Notes under the pieces: generated by a model
Database searches by the model: none
What the model saw: only the letters and a program-made list of their open reading frames with translations
Told to the model about the DNA's origin: nothing
Shown here: piece after piece, positions 1 through 12,000 of the stretch
Numbering within the stretch: position 1 is the stretch's first letter
How the letters are laid out: each line of letters starts with the position of its first letter
NCBI GenBank assembly: GCA_947652605.1
Contig: OX393579.1
Span: forward strand, 25,007,674 to 25,071,673
Source: Elmis aenea
Lineage: Eukaryota > Arthropoda > Insecta > Coleoptera > Elmidae
DNA: 64,000 bases
Direction of reading: 5' to 3'
Translations under genes and position numbers: made by a program

Positions 1-34
1 CGAATGTAATTCTAATTAGATTTATGATTTTCAG

Positions 35-951
35 GTTCACGAGGTCTGGGCAATCGTTTCGACGAACAGCGTCTAACATTGCGGATTCACAGAGGTCGTG
101 GCTCTTCTACGAAATACCACGGTTCTCCTCATAGCACAGGAAGTAATAGCACGACTACAACAACGGGAAGTGCATCGCCTAGTCCTTCGACTCGTGGCAG
201 ACACGAGCGAGTTAAAATTAGTGTTAGTTATCCTTCGACCGAAAACGTTTCGCAGGCGCCGACAAACTTGAACGTAAGTCCGTCATCTCCCATAGGCCAT
301 GCGAGTTATGCGGTGCATTACAGCGTAAATGGGAAAGATACTACAACAACTAATTTGTGCCGTCGTGATAATAATCATTTAAGGGTTCAGCCACGTTTAG
401 GGTCCCATTCGAGATCCAGACGATCGAGCAGCTGCGATAGCACAAACTACAGGGATCCTAGCCCTAGTCCAAGTACTTTCGAGGATGGTCTCAATAGACC
501 GAAAATGATTTCTAAACGGATGGGTAAAAGAAATATCAAAGCGCAGGTTAAACGATTTCGCATGGAAACGAAGGCAGCTAAAACGCTGGGAATAATTGTC
601 GGCGGTTTTATTTTTTGCTGGTTGCCTTTTTTTACCATATACCTTATACGCGCCTTTTGCGAAGATTGTATACACCCGTTAGTTTTTTCTATATTGTTTT
701 GGTTGGGTTATTGCAACAGTGCGATTAATCCCCTAATATACGCGCTGTTCTCTAAAGACTTCAGGTTCGCGTTTAAGCGGATTATTTGTAGATGTTTCTG
801 TAAGGGGAGAAACTTGCCGACATCCCGGAGAGGATCCGACGGATCTCAACTGCAAGGGCGAATTCGGTCTCCCAGCTACAACACGCAACATCATGGAAAT
901 TCTCTGGGCGAAGACAGCGATCCTGGGGGTGATCCTTCAGACTCGAGGTGA
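35..951 (+). CDS. Oamb: Octopamine receptor (OAMB / alpha1-adrenergic-like), last coding exon, partial
   Basis: This is the 3' coding exon of a class A GPCR that senses octopamine at the plasma membrane and in this family couples mainly to Gq/calcium. A pyrimidine-rich stretch ending in tttcag gives the acceptor at 33-34; the exon opens with two bases of a split codon and reads 304 codons to TGA at 949-951. An apparent start at 79 is only an internal TTG. A long Ser/Thr/Arg-rich part of intracellular loop 3 (about residues 1-165) is followed by the basic RNIKAQVKRFRMETKAAKTL segment, TM6 with CWLPFF (about 194-199), an extracellular CEDC turn, TM7 with NPLIY (231-235), then helix 8 and a CRCFC cluster likely to be palmitoylated. 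TM1-TM5 lie upstream of the window. In Drosophila, Oamb isoforms differ from loop 3 onward through alternative 3' exons, so this may be one of such a pair (inference). Family assignment is strong; a related alpha-type amine receptor is the main alternative. Confidence 0.9.
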
Positions 952-2640
952 CGTAACAAGAAAAAAGGTGCCATGACTCAAATGTACCTGGATAAAAATT
1001 CCGCTTTTAAGGTAGCTATGTATTTATATGGATGACATCCGGAAACTAACACCGCTACGAAAACACGCGATAGTAAAAACCTCTAAGGTAGTTACAGCAT
1101 TTAACAAGACATTGTTATTTAATGGATACACTTTACTTACTCCATATTATAGTTTTTATAAAACTCAGTATTAAATCAGCTAAAATGAAACTTTAATGTA
1201 ACTCATAAACTATAATGTAGAGAGTCGTTTTAAGAGAGTGCAGATCAACGTAAAAACGCCCTGGCTCATGAGAAATGCTTAAATAGAGTACGGGAATTAA
1301 GATCATAATAAGATTTATCTGCAATCCAACTTTGTCAGTCTTCATCATTACATCACTTTAATAACTGTTTTTTAATATATTCAACGTCTCTGTTTTTTTG
1401 AAAAAGCTGCTTATTTGATGTTTATCACCCACTTATTTGTTTCTGTACAACTCCTACATGCGCAATTCGCTCAAATACGTTCTAACACGTAACGTGCAGT
1501 AACGAATTGCAGGTAGAAATGCAGATTCGTCGATGTAAGTTCTACATCCATATTTAAAATGTAAATGTATTGTGATATTAATAAAATTTGTTTAAGTTAA
1601 ACTAAATTGCTTCCGACACCTGCCAAATTCTCGCGCACTCTTTTTCTGTCGCTAACTAAGTTCTGTCAAACGACGCATCATATTTTTGGTTGTAAATACA
1701 AGAATAATCAAAACCGTCTGCGAGCTTTGGACTGAAAATAATAGAGAATTCATGATTATCCATTCCTGCAATGTACTACGTTTTCATGTTGAAGTTAAAT
1801 CGATTTTCAGTCGATACGAATTTAACTTCATTCGATTTAAGAGGTGTTTGTATAACGAGCAAAGTCGCATTTGTACAAACACCCGAAGTTTCTTCTTCAT
1901 ATGGCCTTCATAACAAACAATTTGTAGTAAGTCGCTTTTTTTATCGCTTGCTATATTATCTAAAATACTAAGTTGTGTTAAAATTGTGCAATATTATAGG
2001 TTTGTTTCAGCTAGGCTATGTATGATGCGATGAACGATCAATTACATGCGCAGTATCGCTTTCCAACAGGGTCTCTGATAGTTCATCGGACGTTTAGTAG
2101 GCTGTTCCAGCAGATATCGAATTAATTCATAAACTGATTTGTTGGCGGTAAAAACAGTATATGAACGAACACAAGAACTAGCGCTGGGATTTTTACACGC
2201 ATTCGCTGTTGTGCATTAACCAGTATTAGTACGTGAATTAATACAGAAGATACTGCTGGAACATCATTTATTTGCACCCAGTTCTCTCCAACATTTTTTT
2301 TTAAATTCATTTCATAATCACATGAAAATGAGGTTTCTTTTTTATGTATTATAATATTGGCAATTTGCAAAATTTGCTACTTTAACTGGGTTTAGTAAAG
2401 GAGAATTAACGAAATTCGAGTTAATTAAATAGTGGTAATAGTAACGATAGTAGTATGTACTCTCATTTGGGCAGTAACTGGTTCGATCAAGAAACGAAAA
2501 TACTAAAATATTTGTACTAGATACAGGTGACTGCAGCTTGGGGTTTACAATTTTGCGTTTTCTAGCAAACGGTTGTCTTAAACATATTAGTTAAGAGACT
2601 TACAAAAGCTTGATCAAACTTAATCAGCAGTTCATTTTAC
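952..2640 (+). other. Octopamine receptor 3' UTR and following intergenic DNA
   Basis: Non-coding. An AATAAA polyadenylation hexamer sits at 1580-1585, about 630 bases past the stop, and is a reasonable end for the receptor transcript, although other AATAAA-like sites occur further on. The short open frames at 1686-1971 and 2122-2370 look like chance reading of AT-rich DNA: no recognisable domain and no splice context. The transcript end is inferred only. Confidence 0.4.
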
Positions 2641-2649
2641 AAGGTATGT

Positions 2650-3330
2650 TCCAACAAGGGAGGGTCACGAATCACGATATGTTGTCGCTAGATTCAAGGC
2701 TGTGTTTATTGCATCAAGAACATCAAAACTAAATGTTTTGCAGAGTTATACGTGCCACTGGCCATTTCCTTCGGAAAAATAGGGAACAAACTGAAAAGTT
2801 GAATAATAAAAGCAATATTTGCGATCGCGTTGGCTATGAAACCGTCGCAGATAAAATTGAAATTCTTCTATTTACCAATTTACGCATCCTTTGCAAGTAA
2901 AATGGTGCAATTTTTTTGAAAAAATCTCCAACGTCAAAAACAAAACCTCTGCAAAAGCGCTATCATTTGAGAAGTTGTATAACTAAATCTATGCGACTTG
3001 CATACGCGTTTAACATAGGTGTGACCGTTTCTACAAGGGCCTTGTTTTTCGCGTTTTTCTCCGGAACCGTTTAACATTTTTTTAGAAACCTTGCACCATT
3101 TTACTTGCAAAGGATGCGCGAATTGGTAAATAAAAGAAATTCGATTTTATCTCTGACGGTTTCATAACCAACGCCATCGCAAAAAGTTTTTTTCCTATTT
3201 TTCCGAAGGAAATGGCCAGTGGCACGTATAACTCTGCAAATAATTTAGTTTGGATGTTCTCGATGCAATAAACACAGCCTTGATCGGATTCTAGCGACAA
3301 CATATCGTGACTTTCCCTGGTAAGATGTAT
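2650..3330. repeat. Long imperfect inverted repeat (palindromic element)
   Basis: The arm at about 2660-2925 is the reverse complement of about 3083-3325, with scattered mismatches. Shared blocks include ctggccatttccttcgg against ccgaaggaaatggccag, and gcaccattttacttgcaaag against its complement. The spacer is about 160 bp. It has no transposase frame and no clear target duplication. It resembles a foldback element or two head-to-head copies of one repeat. The minus-strand open frame at 3082-3378 is only a reading of the right arm. Confidence 0.75.
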
Positions 3331-3339
3331 ATGTATATA

Positions 3340-4959
3340 AGAAAGGTGGTTGAATAAACTCCATGTTAAACATATCAATACAAAAAACTAAAGCTTAGTT
3401 CTAGTAAATATTTTGCTTAAATTGGAATGAAAATTTTACGTCTATAGTTTAAAAATGGTTCTCAAAATATTGATCAGTTACAGACACTGACGAAACATGA
3501 GCCAGTTCTCTAGATCTTTTTTCGGCAACACACCAGTTGAAACTCCTTACTAAGGCACTGTTAAAGAACTTGAAATTTGTAAAAAAAAACATTTTAGTTT
3601 GTGATTGGTTTTTCAAAGAGGAGTACATCATTAGAGCTTACAACAAACTGGTTTGCATATTGAAGTACATTATGTAAACTAATTAGGGCGTAAGTTTGAA
3701 GACGTCACTCATACCTATGCTATTGTAAAACTGTATGCGCAACTTTGTTACTTTAATGTAAAATGTCAGCATCTAAAAAGAGTTTAATCATTTTTTTGGT
3801 GATTGTTATATGCTTTTCTATAAACTCACAAAAAAAAAGTTTAATGTTAAATTTATTTATAAACCAATAAGCTATTTTCCAGAGTTAGTTTTTTACAATG
3901 TTTGCTTTTTTCGTAAATATAAAATACATTTTTATATAATATTAACTAAAACACAACCACACAAATTTTATTTGATAAATTAACAACGTTATCGAAGTTT
4001 ACACTCTATGTGCAGTATTTAAGAGATATTAAAATTATCAAGAATCTTATTTGTTCAAGTTTTTTGATGAGAACCCTACAATAATATACAGGAATTGGGA
4101 AATCTTTTTTCCTGTCTATCTTTCTATTGAGGGAACATAAAGTTTCGTGTGTAAATTATGCAGCTTTGAAATGTAGGGAAGTTGAATTACTATTTAAACA
4201 GATGTATGTGACTTTGATGAATGTTGGTGTACAGTGTACACCAACAAACTAACCTTTGAATATTATGTCGTTTATATCGACGAATCTTCCGTCGTAAATA
4301 TTGACTTAATTTGATGAAATAGATTTATGGAATGGTAATAATTAAAGTGTATCCATTAATGTTAGACCGTTGTTTACAGTTTTTTTTTTTTGTTTTGCAA
4401 CTATTTAAGGAGAGGGAAAAATTAACGACTTATTAAAATAATTTACCAAACTGTAATCTACAACATGTTAAATGTAATAAATATTATAAGTACTTACACA
4501 AGCTAAATTCTAACGCACAACGTCCCTGAACCTTCCCATATAACTGTTCATACTGTTCCTCAGAGAAATAGTGCAATTAATTGTAACTAATTTATAGCAA
4601 ACAGTTTTAGAAACCTGTCGCCAGTAATCATGTTTAATTGTGTAATCGTGTACGAACTAATAATTTATTGTATTATTTATTACCGACGCTTAAAATGTAA
4701 GACACTTGATATATTAAAATTATGGAGAAAATGCAAGCGGAATAGAAAATTTTAATTCATGTGAAAACAAACGGATATAAGGTTTTTCACTTCCAATTAC
4801 TTCTTTCTTGGAAATCAACATGTAAAATTAAATCACGGCAAGAACGACGCTTAGGCGTTGTCAATGACTACCAGTGATTTGTCTTTAATAATAAATTCAT
4901 GGTAACAGTTTTTTAACAGCGCTTTTTTTTTGTTTTCTCCATAGTTTCATGGATCTAAG
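3340..4959. other. Intergenic DNA, nothing recognised
   Basis: AT-rich sequence with no supported gene. The open frame at 3449-3631 shows no domain. A short palindromic stretch, gttggtgtacagtgtacaccaac, lies near 4223-4245. Confidence 0.5.
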
Positions 4960-4961
4960 TA

Positions 4962-5551
4962 GGGGAAGGTCGGGTTATATCGGACGGTTAAGCTTTTTTA
5001 CTATTTGTGAATTTGTTAAAGGCTCAATTTGACCATACTACGCATCAAAGCATACTTAGATATGTTTGTACAAACACCCATAAAAACAATTACCCCTAGG
5101 GGGAAATTTTTTACCATTTTTAGGCAATCGAAAAAGACCTTACTTTTTGCCCATTCAAAAAGTTGGAGGGTTATATCGGACATGATTTAATGTTTAGAAA
5201 ATTACATATTTTTGGTTATCCAAACAAGTTTTTATTACTGTCCAGGCCTGATCAGATTTAAGCGTAAAACATTAAAAAAATTATTTCTTGTTGCTACCAA
5301 TACACTTAGAAAGTGATTGTACTTATACGTTTAAGCAGGATCAGCACTCCAAAATTAGCTTCGTTCACGAAAAAACACTCTCTAAACAGAAAAAACTCTA
5401 TTGCTTTGACACACAGAAACGACGCATTCTAATGTAGTGTGCGTTTTTCTTCTACTAGCCAATATCGCGATAGGTGCCTCTGTGCATGGCAAGTGCCCGA
5501 AAAACCACTTGTCCGATATTACCCGCTGTCCGATATTACCCGACTTTCCCC
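4962..5551. mobile_element. TA-flanked MITE, Tc1/mariner/pogo-like, 590 bp
   Basis: The left end GGGGAAGGTCGGGTTATATC and the right end (reverse complement GGGGAAAGTCGGGTAATATC) form terminal inverted repeats of about 24 bp. TA dinucleotides sit immediately outside at 4960-4961 and 5552-5553, the duplication expected for the Tc1/mariner/pogo group. The motif ttatatcggac recurs inside near 5172, and gtccgatattacccg occurs twice at the right end, giving subterminal repeats. No transposase frame is present, so it is non-autonomous. The superfamily is inferred from the TA duplication. Confidence 0.85.
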
Positions 5552-6039
5552 TACGTCGTTTTAATCATAACTTGAACAAATTCTGATATGCTTTGTGTTT
5601 AAGTAAAAAAGTTTTACTTTATGGAAGTTAAAGAATGTTTCTATTGAGTATGTACAAAATTGTTTTTCCAGCATTACTATACAGGGCGATTCTAGATTTT
5701 TAAATTTGTCTAAAAATAAGTTCATCTTTTATAATGCTTCCTAAAAGAATTATAGCTCACCAAAATGGGAAACTTTAAAACTGTTTTTAATTAATATTTC
5801 AAAAACTGTTTAAACAAATAGGAGACAGCCGTGTGCTTTTTTCTTTTGATAATCTTAAGTAATCTAATTAGAGAATTAGTTGTACATCAAAAGACATCTA
5901 ATATTATTTTGTATAAAATGCAATTAATAATTCTGGAAATATAGTAAATCAATTTGTTAAGTTTAAAAATTGTTTTATTTAAAAGTTTTAAAATATTCAA
6001 ATTAAGTTTTTTTTCTGAAACAGGTAAATAATGAAAATA

Positions 6040-6593
6040 CAGGGTGACAATAATTTACAGCGTTATTTGTTTATCAGACATGGAAAGTCGGTTTCATTAG
6101 CAAAATTAATTACAATTTATTACAAAACAAAAGTTTATTGACGTTTAAAAAGTTTTTTGAGAAACATTTTAAGAACACAAATATCCTTTTAACTAGAAAA
6201 GATAAATAAAATTAAAAAATAAATATTTTCGGATAACCTTACGGGAATTATGATTAAAATACTAATATTTTGTAAAGTTGAATAGTGACCAAAACTCAAG
6301 CAGAATGTCATTTTATTTTTAAAACAGGTCGGTACTCAGCCACCATTAAACTTAGAAAACCTTCGTAAAGACATTTTTAACTGTATTTTTGTGTTAATTA
6401 TTACAAAATGAAGGTTATCGAAAATATGGCAATTTTTTTAGATTTTTAACAATTTTTTTTTTAAAAGTTTGTAACATTGCTTGATCTCTTAAACACCATT
6501 CTTTTTGTATGTAATTTTGTCCAACTTTGCGGATTTAATAAAAATAAACCCTCTTAATCTCATAATAACAGAGCGATAGATATTTGTCACCCG
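6040..6593. mobile_element. TA-type non-autonomous element (CAGGGTGACAA ends)
   Basis: The left end CAGGGTGACAATAATTTACA is preceded by TA at 6038-6039; the right end, in reverse complement, begins CGGGTGACAAATATCTATCG. The inverted repeats are imperfect and continue with similarity for about 40 bp (gcgttatt against gctctgttat). The right TA has decayed. A sequence with the same left end occurs at 60688. No coding potential. Confidence 0.6.
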
Positions 6594-6659
6594 TTTTATG
6601 TATAATTCAGTTATATTCTGTAACCAGAACAGTGCCGGATTAAGTCTTTAGCAGGCCTT

Positions 6660-6801
6660 ATGGTGCCTGTCCATGTGAGAGTAAACTACTCTCTATAGCA
6701 GCGTCGCCAAGGATACAGCCCCTGAGAGTAACTCGCGATTGGCTGTATCCTTGGCGACGCTGCTATCGAGAGTAGTTTACTCTCACGTGGACAGGCACCA
6801 T
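6660..6801. mobile_element. 142-bp hairpin MITE, copy 1
   Basis: The unit starts atggtgcctgtccatgtgag and ends with its near-exact complement. Two arms of about 60 bp (agtaaactactct, gcagcgtcgccaaggataca) surround a short loop, so nearly the whole element is self-complementary. It is flanked by TTA on both sides (6658-6660 and 6801-6803) if the terminal A/T is excluded. A second copy of the same length lies at 37938-38079 with the loop in opposite orientation. No coding potential. Superfamily unknown. Confidence 0.85.
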
Positions 6802-8070
6802 TACGTACACAAAATTTAACGTTTGGGCCCTATTTATAAAAGATGTTTGCAAATTTTGTGATTTTAATATTATTTATAATTTTTTCCGCGTTCGAATTAT
6901 TGAATTACCGGCCCAATATATGTTTTTTGTCTTTCCGACCCTGAGTCAGAGCAGCTAAATAATTAAATCATCTACCCCGATTTGCACGTGATGAAAAGAA
7001 CAGTTTTGTATCAATTTATAATAGAATATCGCATACCAAAAGTCATTCTGCGTTAATTAACACGCTTTTGAGATATTAATTAAAAACCATTTTTTGGGAT
7101 CCTACTACTGTAGTATATTGAAAAATATTTTTTCGTCTAATATAAATCTGGACGCAAACTTCTGATCCTTGTGGTTACAGCTATTAAACATTTTATATAT
7201 TGCCGTGTACTCAATGGTTCTGCTATCTTATTCACGTCCTAATCCAGTATTATTTCTGCCTGTACACTCTTTTCATTCATCTCATTTATTGTTGCGAAAC
7301 AAACGTTTTTGTTAAATTCTATTTTAAGTAAAATGTTTGAAGCATGAAGCTAAGTGTTACGTATATATCATATAAAGACGAGCGATTGTTTTTTTGTAAT
7401 ATACTGTAAATCGGAAACAGACATTGCCATTCGTAGTTTTACATTTTAAGTATTAATAAGTACTCGTAATTCATTGTATTGTAATCAGTGTATCACTGAC
7501 CGCTATAAACCGCAAATGAAGGCTGTGTTCTTAGCCAAGTAAGATTATTAGACTTTGTATTCGATTCTTATGCCAATTTTGTTTAGGGCAAGATTATTAC
7601 GTCGTTAAGATAATGTAATCTGCCCTAAACATATCGCAATTTGGTTGTATACGTCTCAAATACCTACTATTACTTGTAAACCATGTTAAATTTAATTATT
7701 CTAAGCGTATTATTGTAAGGAAAATGTTAAAATACTGATGTACTATAAAATTATAATAATTGTTCAGAGATGTTGAAAATGTACCTCCTTATGTTTACAT
7801 GTGTAATTAAATGTGAACGAACATATGAAAAACTACGAAGAGTTTTATTTCCAATCCTTTTTCACTTGGATGTGATACTTGATTACAGTAATCGAGGAAA
7901 TTGGCGCCATTTGTGTTTCTTTAGTACTTTGTAACGGGCTGTTGGGAAACATGCTATACCAAATTCCTTTTTAGTGCCGAAAGTTAGGGGAAGAATTTCA
8001 ATTAACTTTTGTCAAATAGTTATTAGGGAAACACTAAAATGTTTGATAAAGGTGCACAGTTTAATTGAAT
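6802..8070. other. Intergenic DNA between convergent genes
   Basis: No gene, long repeat or RNA gene recognised. The stretch lies between the 3' ends of the + strand receptor and the - strand transporter. A short inverted pair, tttagggcagattatt with its complement aagataatgtaatctgccctaaa, forms a hairpin at about 7582-7630. Confidence 0.5.
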
Positions 8071-8076
8071 TTTATT
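8071..8076 (-). terminator. Polyadenylation signal for the Tret1-like gene
   Basis: The minus strand reads AATAAA here, about 440 bases beyond the stop codon at 8515-8517. It is the most distal good hexamer in a plausible 3' UTR; another minus-strand AATAAA occurs near 8422. Assignment rests on hexamer and position only. Confidence 0.4.
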
Positions 8077-8514
8077 ACTAAACCAATGCCGTTTACATAA
8101 AAATACAACAAACAAACATTTCTACTATATACAGGCGTAAATAAATATTCAGTCTTAATACTTCTTTTAACGATTACTAAAAACAAGAAAACCACAACTA
8201 GCTTTATAAAAATATACATTTATCGAATTAGCACAATCGTGCGAAATTTGTATTATACCCTTAAAAAACAAATAAAATGCTAAAATAACAACAATCTAAA
8301 TTTCATTACGTTTTCGTATAAATTTTGTTTCCCAGCTTTATGGCATGAAAAGTTTTCTTACGTTTACAGTTGTTTTTGAATAGTAAATTCTCAACGTACA
8401 TCGATTTTCTGTTTTCTTTTGTTTATTAAGTATTTATTGTAACATGAATCGTTGTACGTATGAGGAACTCGCTATGATTATTTTCATTTCATTTTGATGA
8501 TGGCGTGTGCTGTC

Positions 8515-9057
8515 TTATTTCTTAACTTCAATTTTGATAACTTCATCTGCGTTAATGAATGTGTGGTCAGATCCACACTTGGACAACTTTTCTCCGAGTA
8601 GCAACCGTTGAACTTCCTGGATACTTCTTCCTTTTGTCTCGGGTATCCTTAGAATCACGAACAGTGCTCCAAGCGCTGATATGCAGCTAAATAAACTGAA
8701 CGTAGTCGCTGTACCAAAGGCGGAAACCATGTTTTGAAATAGTTTTGTAACCGCAAAAGCTAACGCCCAGTTAAAACCTACCGAAACAGAGCTGGCTACA
8801 CCTTTTATGTGTGACGGAAAAATTTCACCCATCATAACCCAAGGAATGGGACCAAAACCAATAGAGAATACGATTATGTAAATCGCAAGACTCGCCAGCG
8901 GTATATATGAATAAGGCAACATATCTTGCACTTGCTGCAAATAGAAGTAAAGGCTTAGAACTCCCAGGCAGAGGGCCATGATCGATCCCGATATTATTAA
9001 CAAGATGCGGCGGCCAGCCCGATCAATCAAAACTGATGACACATATGTAGCCACAAC
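8515..9057 (-). CDS. Tret1: Tret1-like transporter, exon 5 (residues 313-492, stop)
   Basis: Carries the C-terminal third: VVATYVSSVLIDRAGRR, helices 9-12, the GEIFP motif, PETKGRS and a cytoplasmic tail ending EVIKIEVKK. The acceptor is a pyrimidine-rich stretch ending CAG (complement at 9058-9060); the phase-0 join to exon 4 gives GAVQ-VVATY. An open frame continues to 9123 beyond the acceptor but lacks family similarity and is intron. Confidence 0.92.
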   Translation of the reverse strand, partial: VVATYVSSVLIDRAGRRILLIISGSIMALCLGVLSLYFYLQQVQDMLPYSYIPLASLAIYIIVFSIGFGPIPWVMMGEIFPSHIKGVASSVSVGFNWALAFAVTKLFQNMVSAFGTATTFSLFSCISALGALFVILRIPETKGRSIQEVQRLLLGEKLSKCGSDHTFINADEVIKIEVKK

Positions 9058-12000
9058 CTGCAAAAAGATCAAACGTAAATATACCTGACATTTATCTCTT
9101 TTGATAAAACGATCATGCAACAATTATGAATGACAAATTTGACAACTGGTAATGGAAGTTTTATAATTATTTTTGCGTGTTCGTAATAAGTTTGTTTATA
9201 TGTAGCTTCCCGCTTCAGCATGTTAATTTATTGATCCGAATCACCTATAAATATAACATGAGTTGGTTAGAAAGGGCTATTTTTCTGATACATATTTGTT
9301 ATTTGTTTAGAAAATTCGAAATGAAGTTAGTTTGGATTTTTCACAGTATTTTCAGAAAACGGTTGTTTGTTCTAAAACTTGTAGCAACTAGTTTAATAAT
9401 AAGTTGTAAAATATTTTGTGTGATAACTATTTTTTGTAATAAAACTTTTATTATTATCCGTGAATTTACATTTATTTATGTTTCAAGTTTTTAGCTGTAA
9501 TTATTTTGAAAAATTATATTAAAAAAATTATAAAATGGAACTAATTAATGGTGGACAGTATTTATCTTTGGTGGACAGGTAAGAAATGTAATTTGCTTAA
9601 TATTTATATTAATAAAAATTCCAGAAAGCTATACACGTGAAATAGAAAGAAACTATTCGCTCAGTTTTGTGCCCTTGCAACGTTAGGCGATTGGTGAATG
9701 AATTAATTAAATGTTTTCACATCAATTTAGGAAACTTACTTTCTTCATTCAAGTGCATTTTAAAACCAACGCCATTAGTAGCAAAAAATCATAACAAAGC
9801 TATCTAATAATTCGCCTTGGTTGGGACACTATGTATAGTGTACTAATTATTTCGAACCGTTATGGAGATGTCGCTTTATACAGGGTGTGTATAAATTGGC
9901 GGAAGCGCTACACATGGCGATGTTCTCCGTAAAATTCTAAGTCGAAAATCTTTATACAAAAATGTTGTACCATGCTTGCTGTGTCTGCAAGACGTCCTCA
10001 AAGTTTTGATATTCAATCCTTTAAAAACCGTTATTATTTAATATCTTTTAATGAAAAAGCTGCGATTTGGAATAAAAATAAATTTCGAATAATATTTTTT
10101 CCTAGATATCATGTTTTTCCTTTCAAAAATTGGTGTTGAAAATATGTAAATCACTGATTTGAATGAAAATAATACATATGGCAACATTGTCATTAGCTCT
10201 CATCTCTGTTTTTCTCGTAATTATTTCTAGTTTGTGTTAGACGATACCTAAAAGTTTGCAGCTATGTTTACGAACTGAAGGCTTTCAGTTCGAACAAATA
10301 TTATAAATACCTAAGTAAAAAATGCTGATAAAAAATGTCCAAACGCAAATCAATGTATGCAATGTTGCCAAATTTTTGTTTCTTTAAATGGTTCCTGAGG
10401 CCATAGGAAACATTTTTGTATTAAGATTTTCAACTTAGAATTTTACGAAGATTATATTGTTATTCTGCCTTCAATTTGTTTTTAAATTGCAACTTAACAC
10501 TGCGACCATTATAATCTACCGATATTTCAAGTTAGTCGTTGTTTTTTTTTTGTACGGAGAGTCAATTGTCTGGGGGGTTTTTACATTGGGGGTTATTTGT
10601 GCGGGGGTTCCTTTTTCGAGGGTTATTTGTACGGGGGGTTATTGTCTCGTGGCTATTGTCCGGGGGTTATTGTCCAGGGGGTACTTGTCCTAAAACCATA
10701 AATTTACATCACAATGCCTAAAACTTAAAATATTTAAAATAAGGTAAGATTTCACATGTAATTTATTATTATTTTTGTTTCATCAAGTTACTTAAGGACT
10801 TTTTCAAAATTCTTAACATTACTGCGCATTCAGCGTCATTACATGTAATCTACCTCTTTCATTAAGCGAGTTGCTATTATGGCTGGAATTAAGTGGTTGA
10901 CGCAACATAGGTGACAAAACGAAAATGAAAATATCTCTATGGATTATTTTGCACGTATAATAAGGCTTTTATTGTATAAACTTAAAAAAAATGTATTTCT
11001 AGCGGACCAGTTTAAATTATAGATATAATCATGTTAACAATATGATTTTACAGCAAAATTATTATGAACTACATTCTGCTGATACAAAAACTTACAAAAA
11101 AATTGTTACCAAATATTCAAAAACTTTTAATCATGCAAAAAAAAACACAGAAGTTTAAAATATATAAATCTGCTGTTTCAAAATTAACTTTCACATTTCT
11201 CGATTTTGTCCTATTTGATTCGCAAATATAATCATAATCACCTACTAAAAGCGCCGTAAAATATTCCAGCCAGCAATAACGAAGTCACGCAATCGCATAC
11301 AATCCTAGCTGTTTATACGTTATGTAGTATATCTACGATTAATATTACGGTTTGCCTACTAATTAATTTTACAACTTTAACACCGACACGAGCGTATGCT
11401 CCAATATGTGATTATTTCCTCTGCTAATTTATACGTATAATAGTAATTAATCACAGTATTCTCTGTACAAACTTGAATCAATTAATTATTATACCACCTT
11501 TACGCGAACATTTGACGTAATTAACAATGATGTCATCGAATGTAATAAATGAAATAAATTTTAGGGAAAAGCGAGACGAATATTCAACATAAACGGAGAT
11601 GAAGATACGTCAGGAGAACACGGAAATTAAATCTATTATGCGTGTTAAATCATAAACTTGAAATTGAAGTTTCTAAAAATAACAAAGTATTCTTTTTCGT
11701 GGGTTATAAATCTTTAGTGTTTAGGGTATGAGTTATTCTTTGCACGGATAACAAGTTGTCACGACCTAAACCAGAAATAACTTACTTGAACGGCGCCTAT
11801 GATGACTGCGGCAATATTTGGCGACATCGTGCTTCCAGTGTCGCGGAAAATATTGGCGGCGTAAAATAAAACAGCATTGATGCCGCTAAGTTGCTGGAAA
11901 AACATCAGAGCCAGGGATATAATCATGGCCCGCGATGTAGCTTTACATTTCACCATATCCAGCAAGCTTGCGTCGCTCGAGCCAGCTTCTTTAATGGAAT

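Noticed and set aside
397..675. Minus-strand open frames inside the receptor exon (92 and 63 codons)
   Set aside because: They lie opposite a strongly conserved GPCR coding exon and have no domain of their own.
3082..3378. 98-codon minus-strand open frame
   Set aside because: It runs along the right arm of the inverted repeat at 2650-3330 and resembles no protein.
10457..10721. Two open frames rich in G, V and W
   Set aside because: Translation of the G-run minisatellite.
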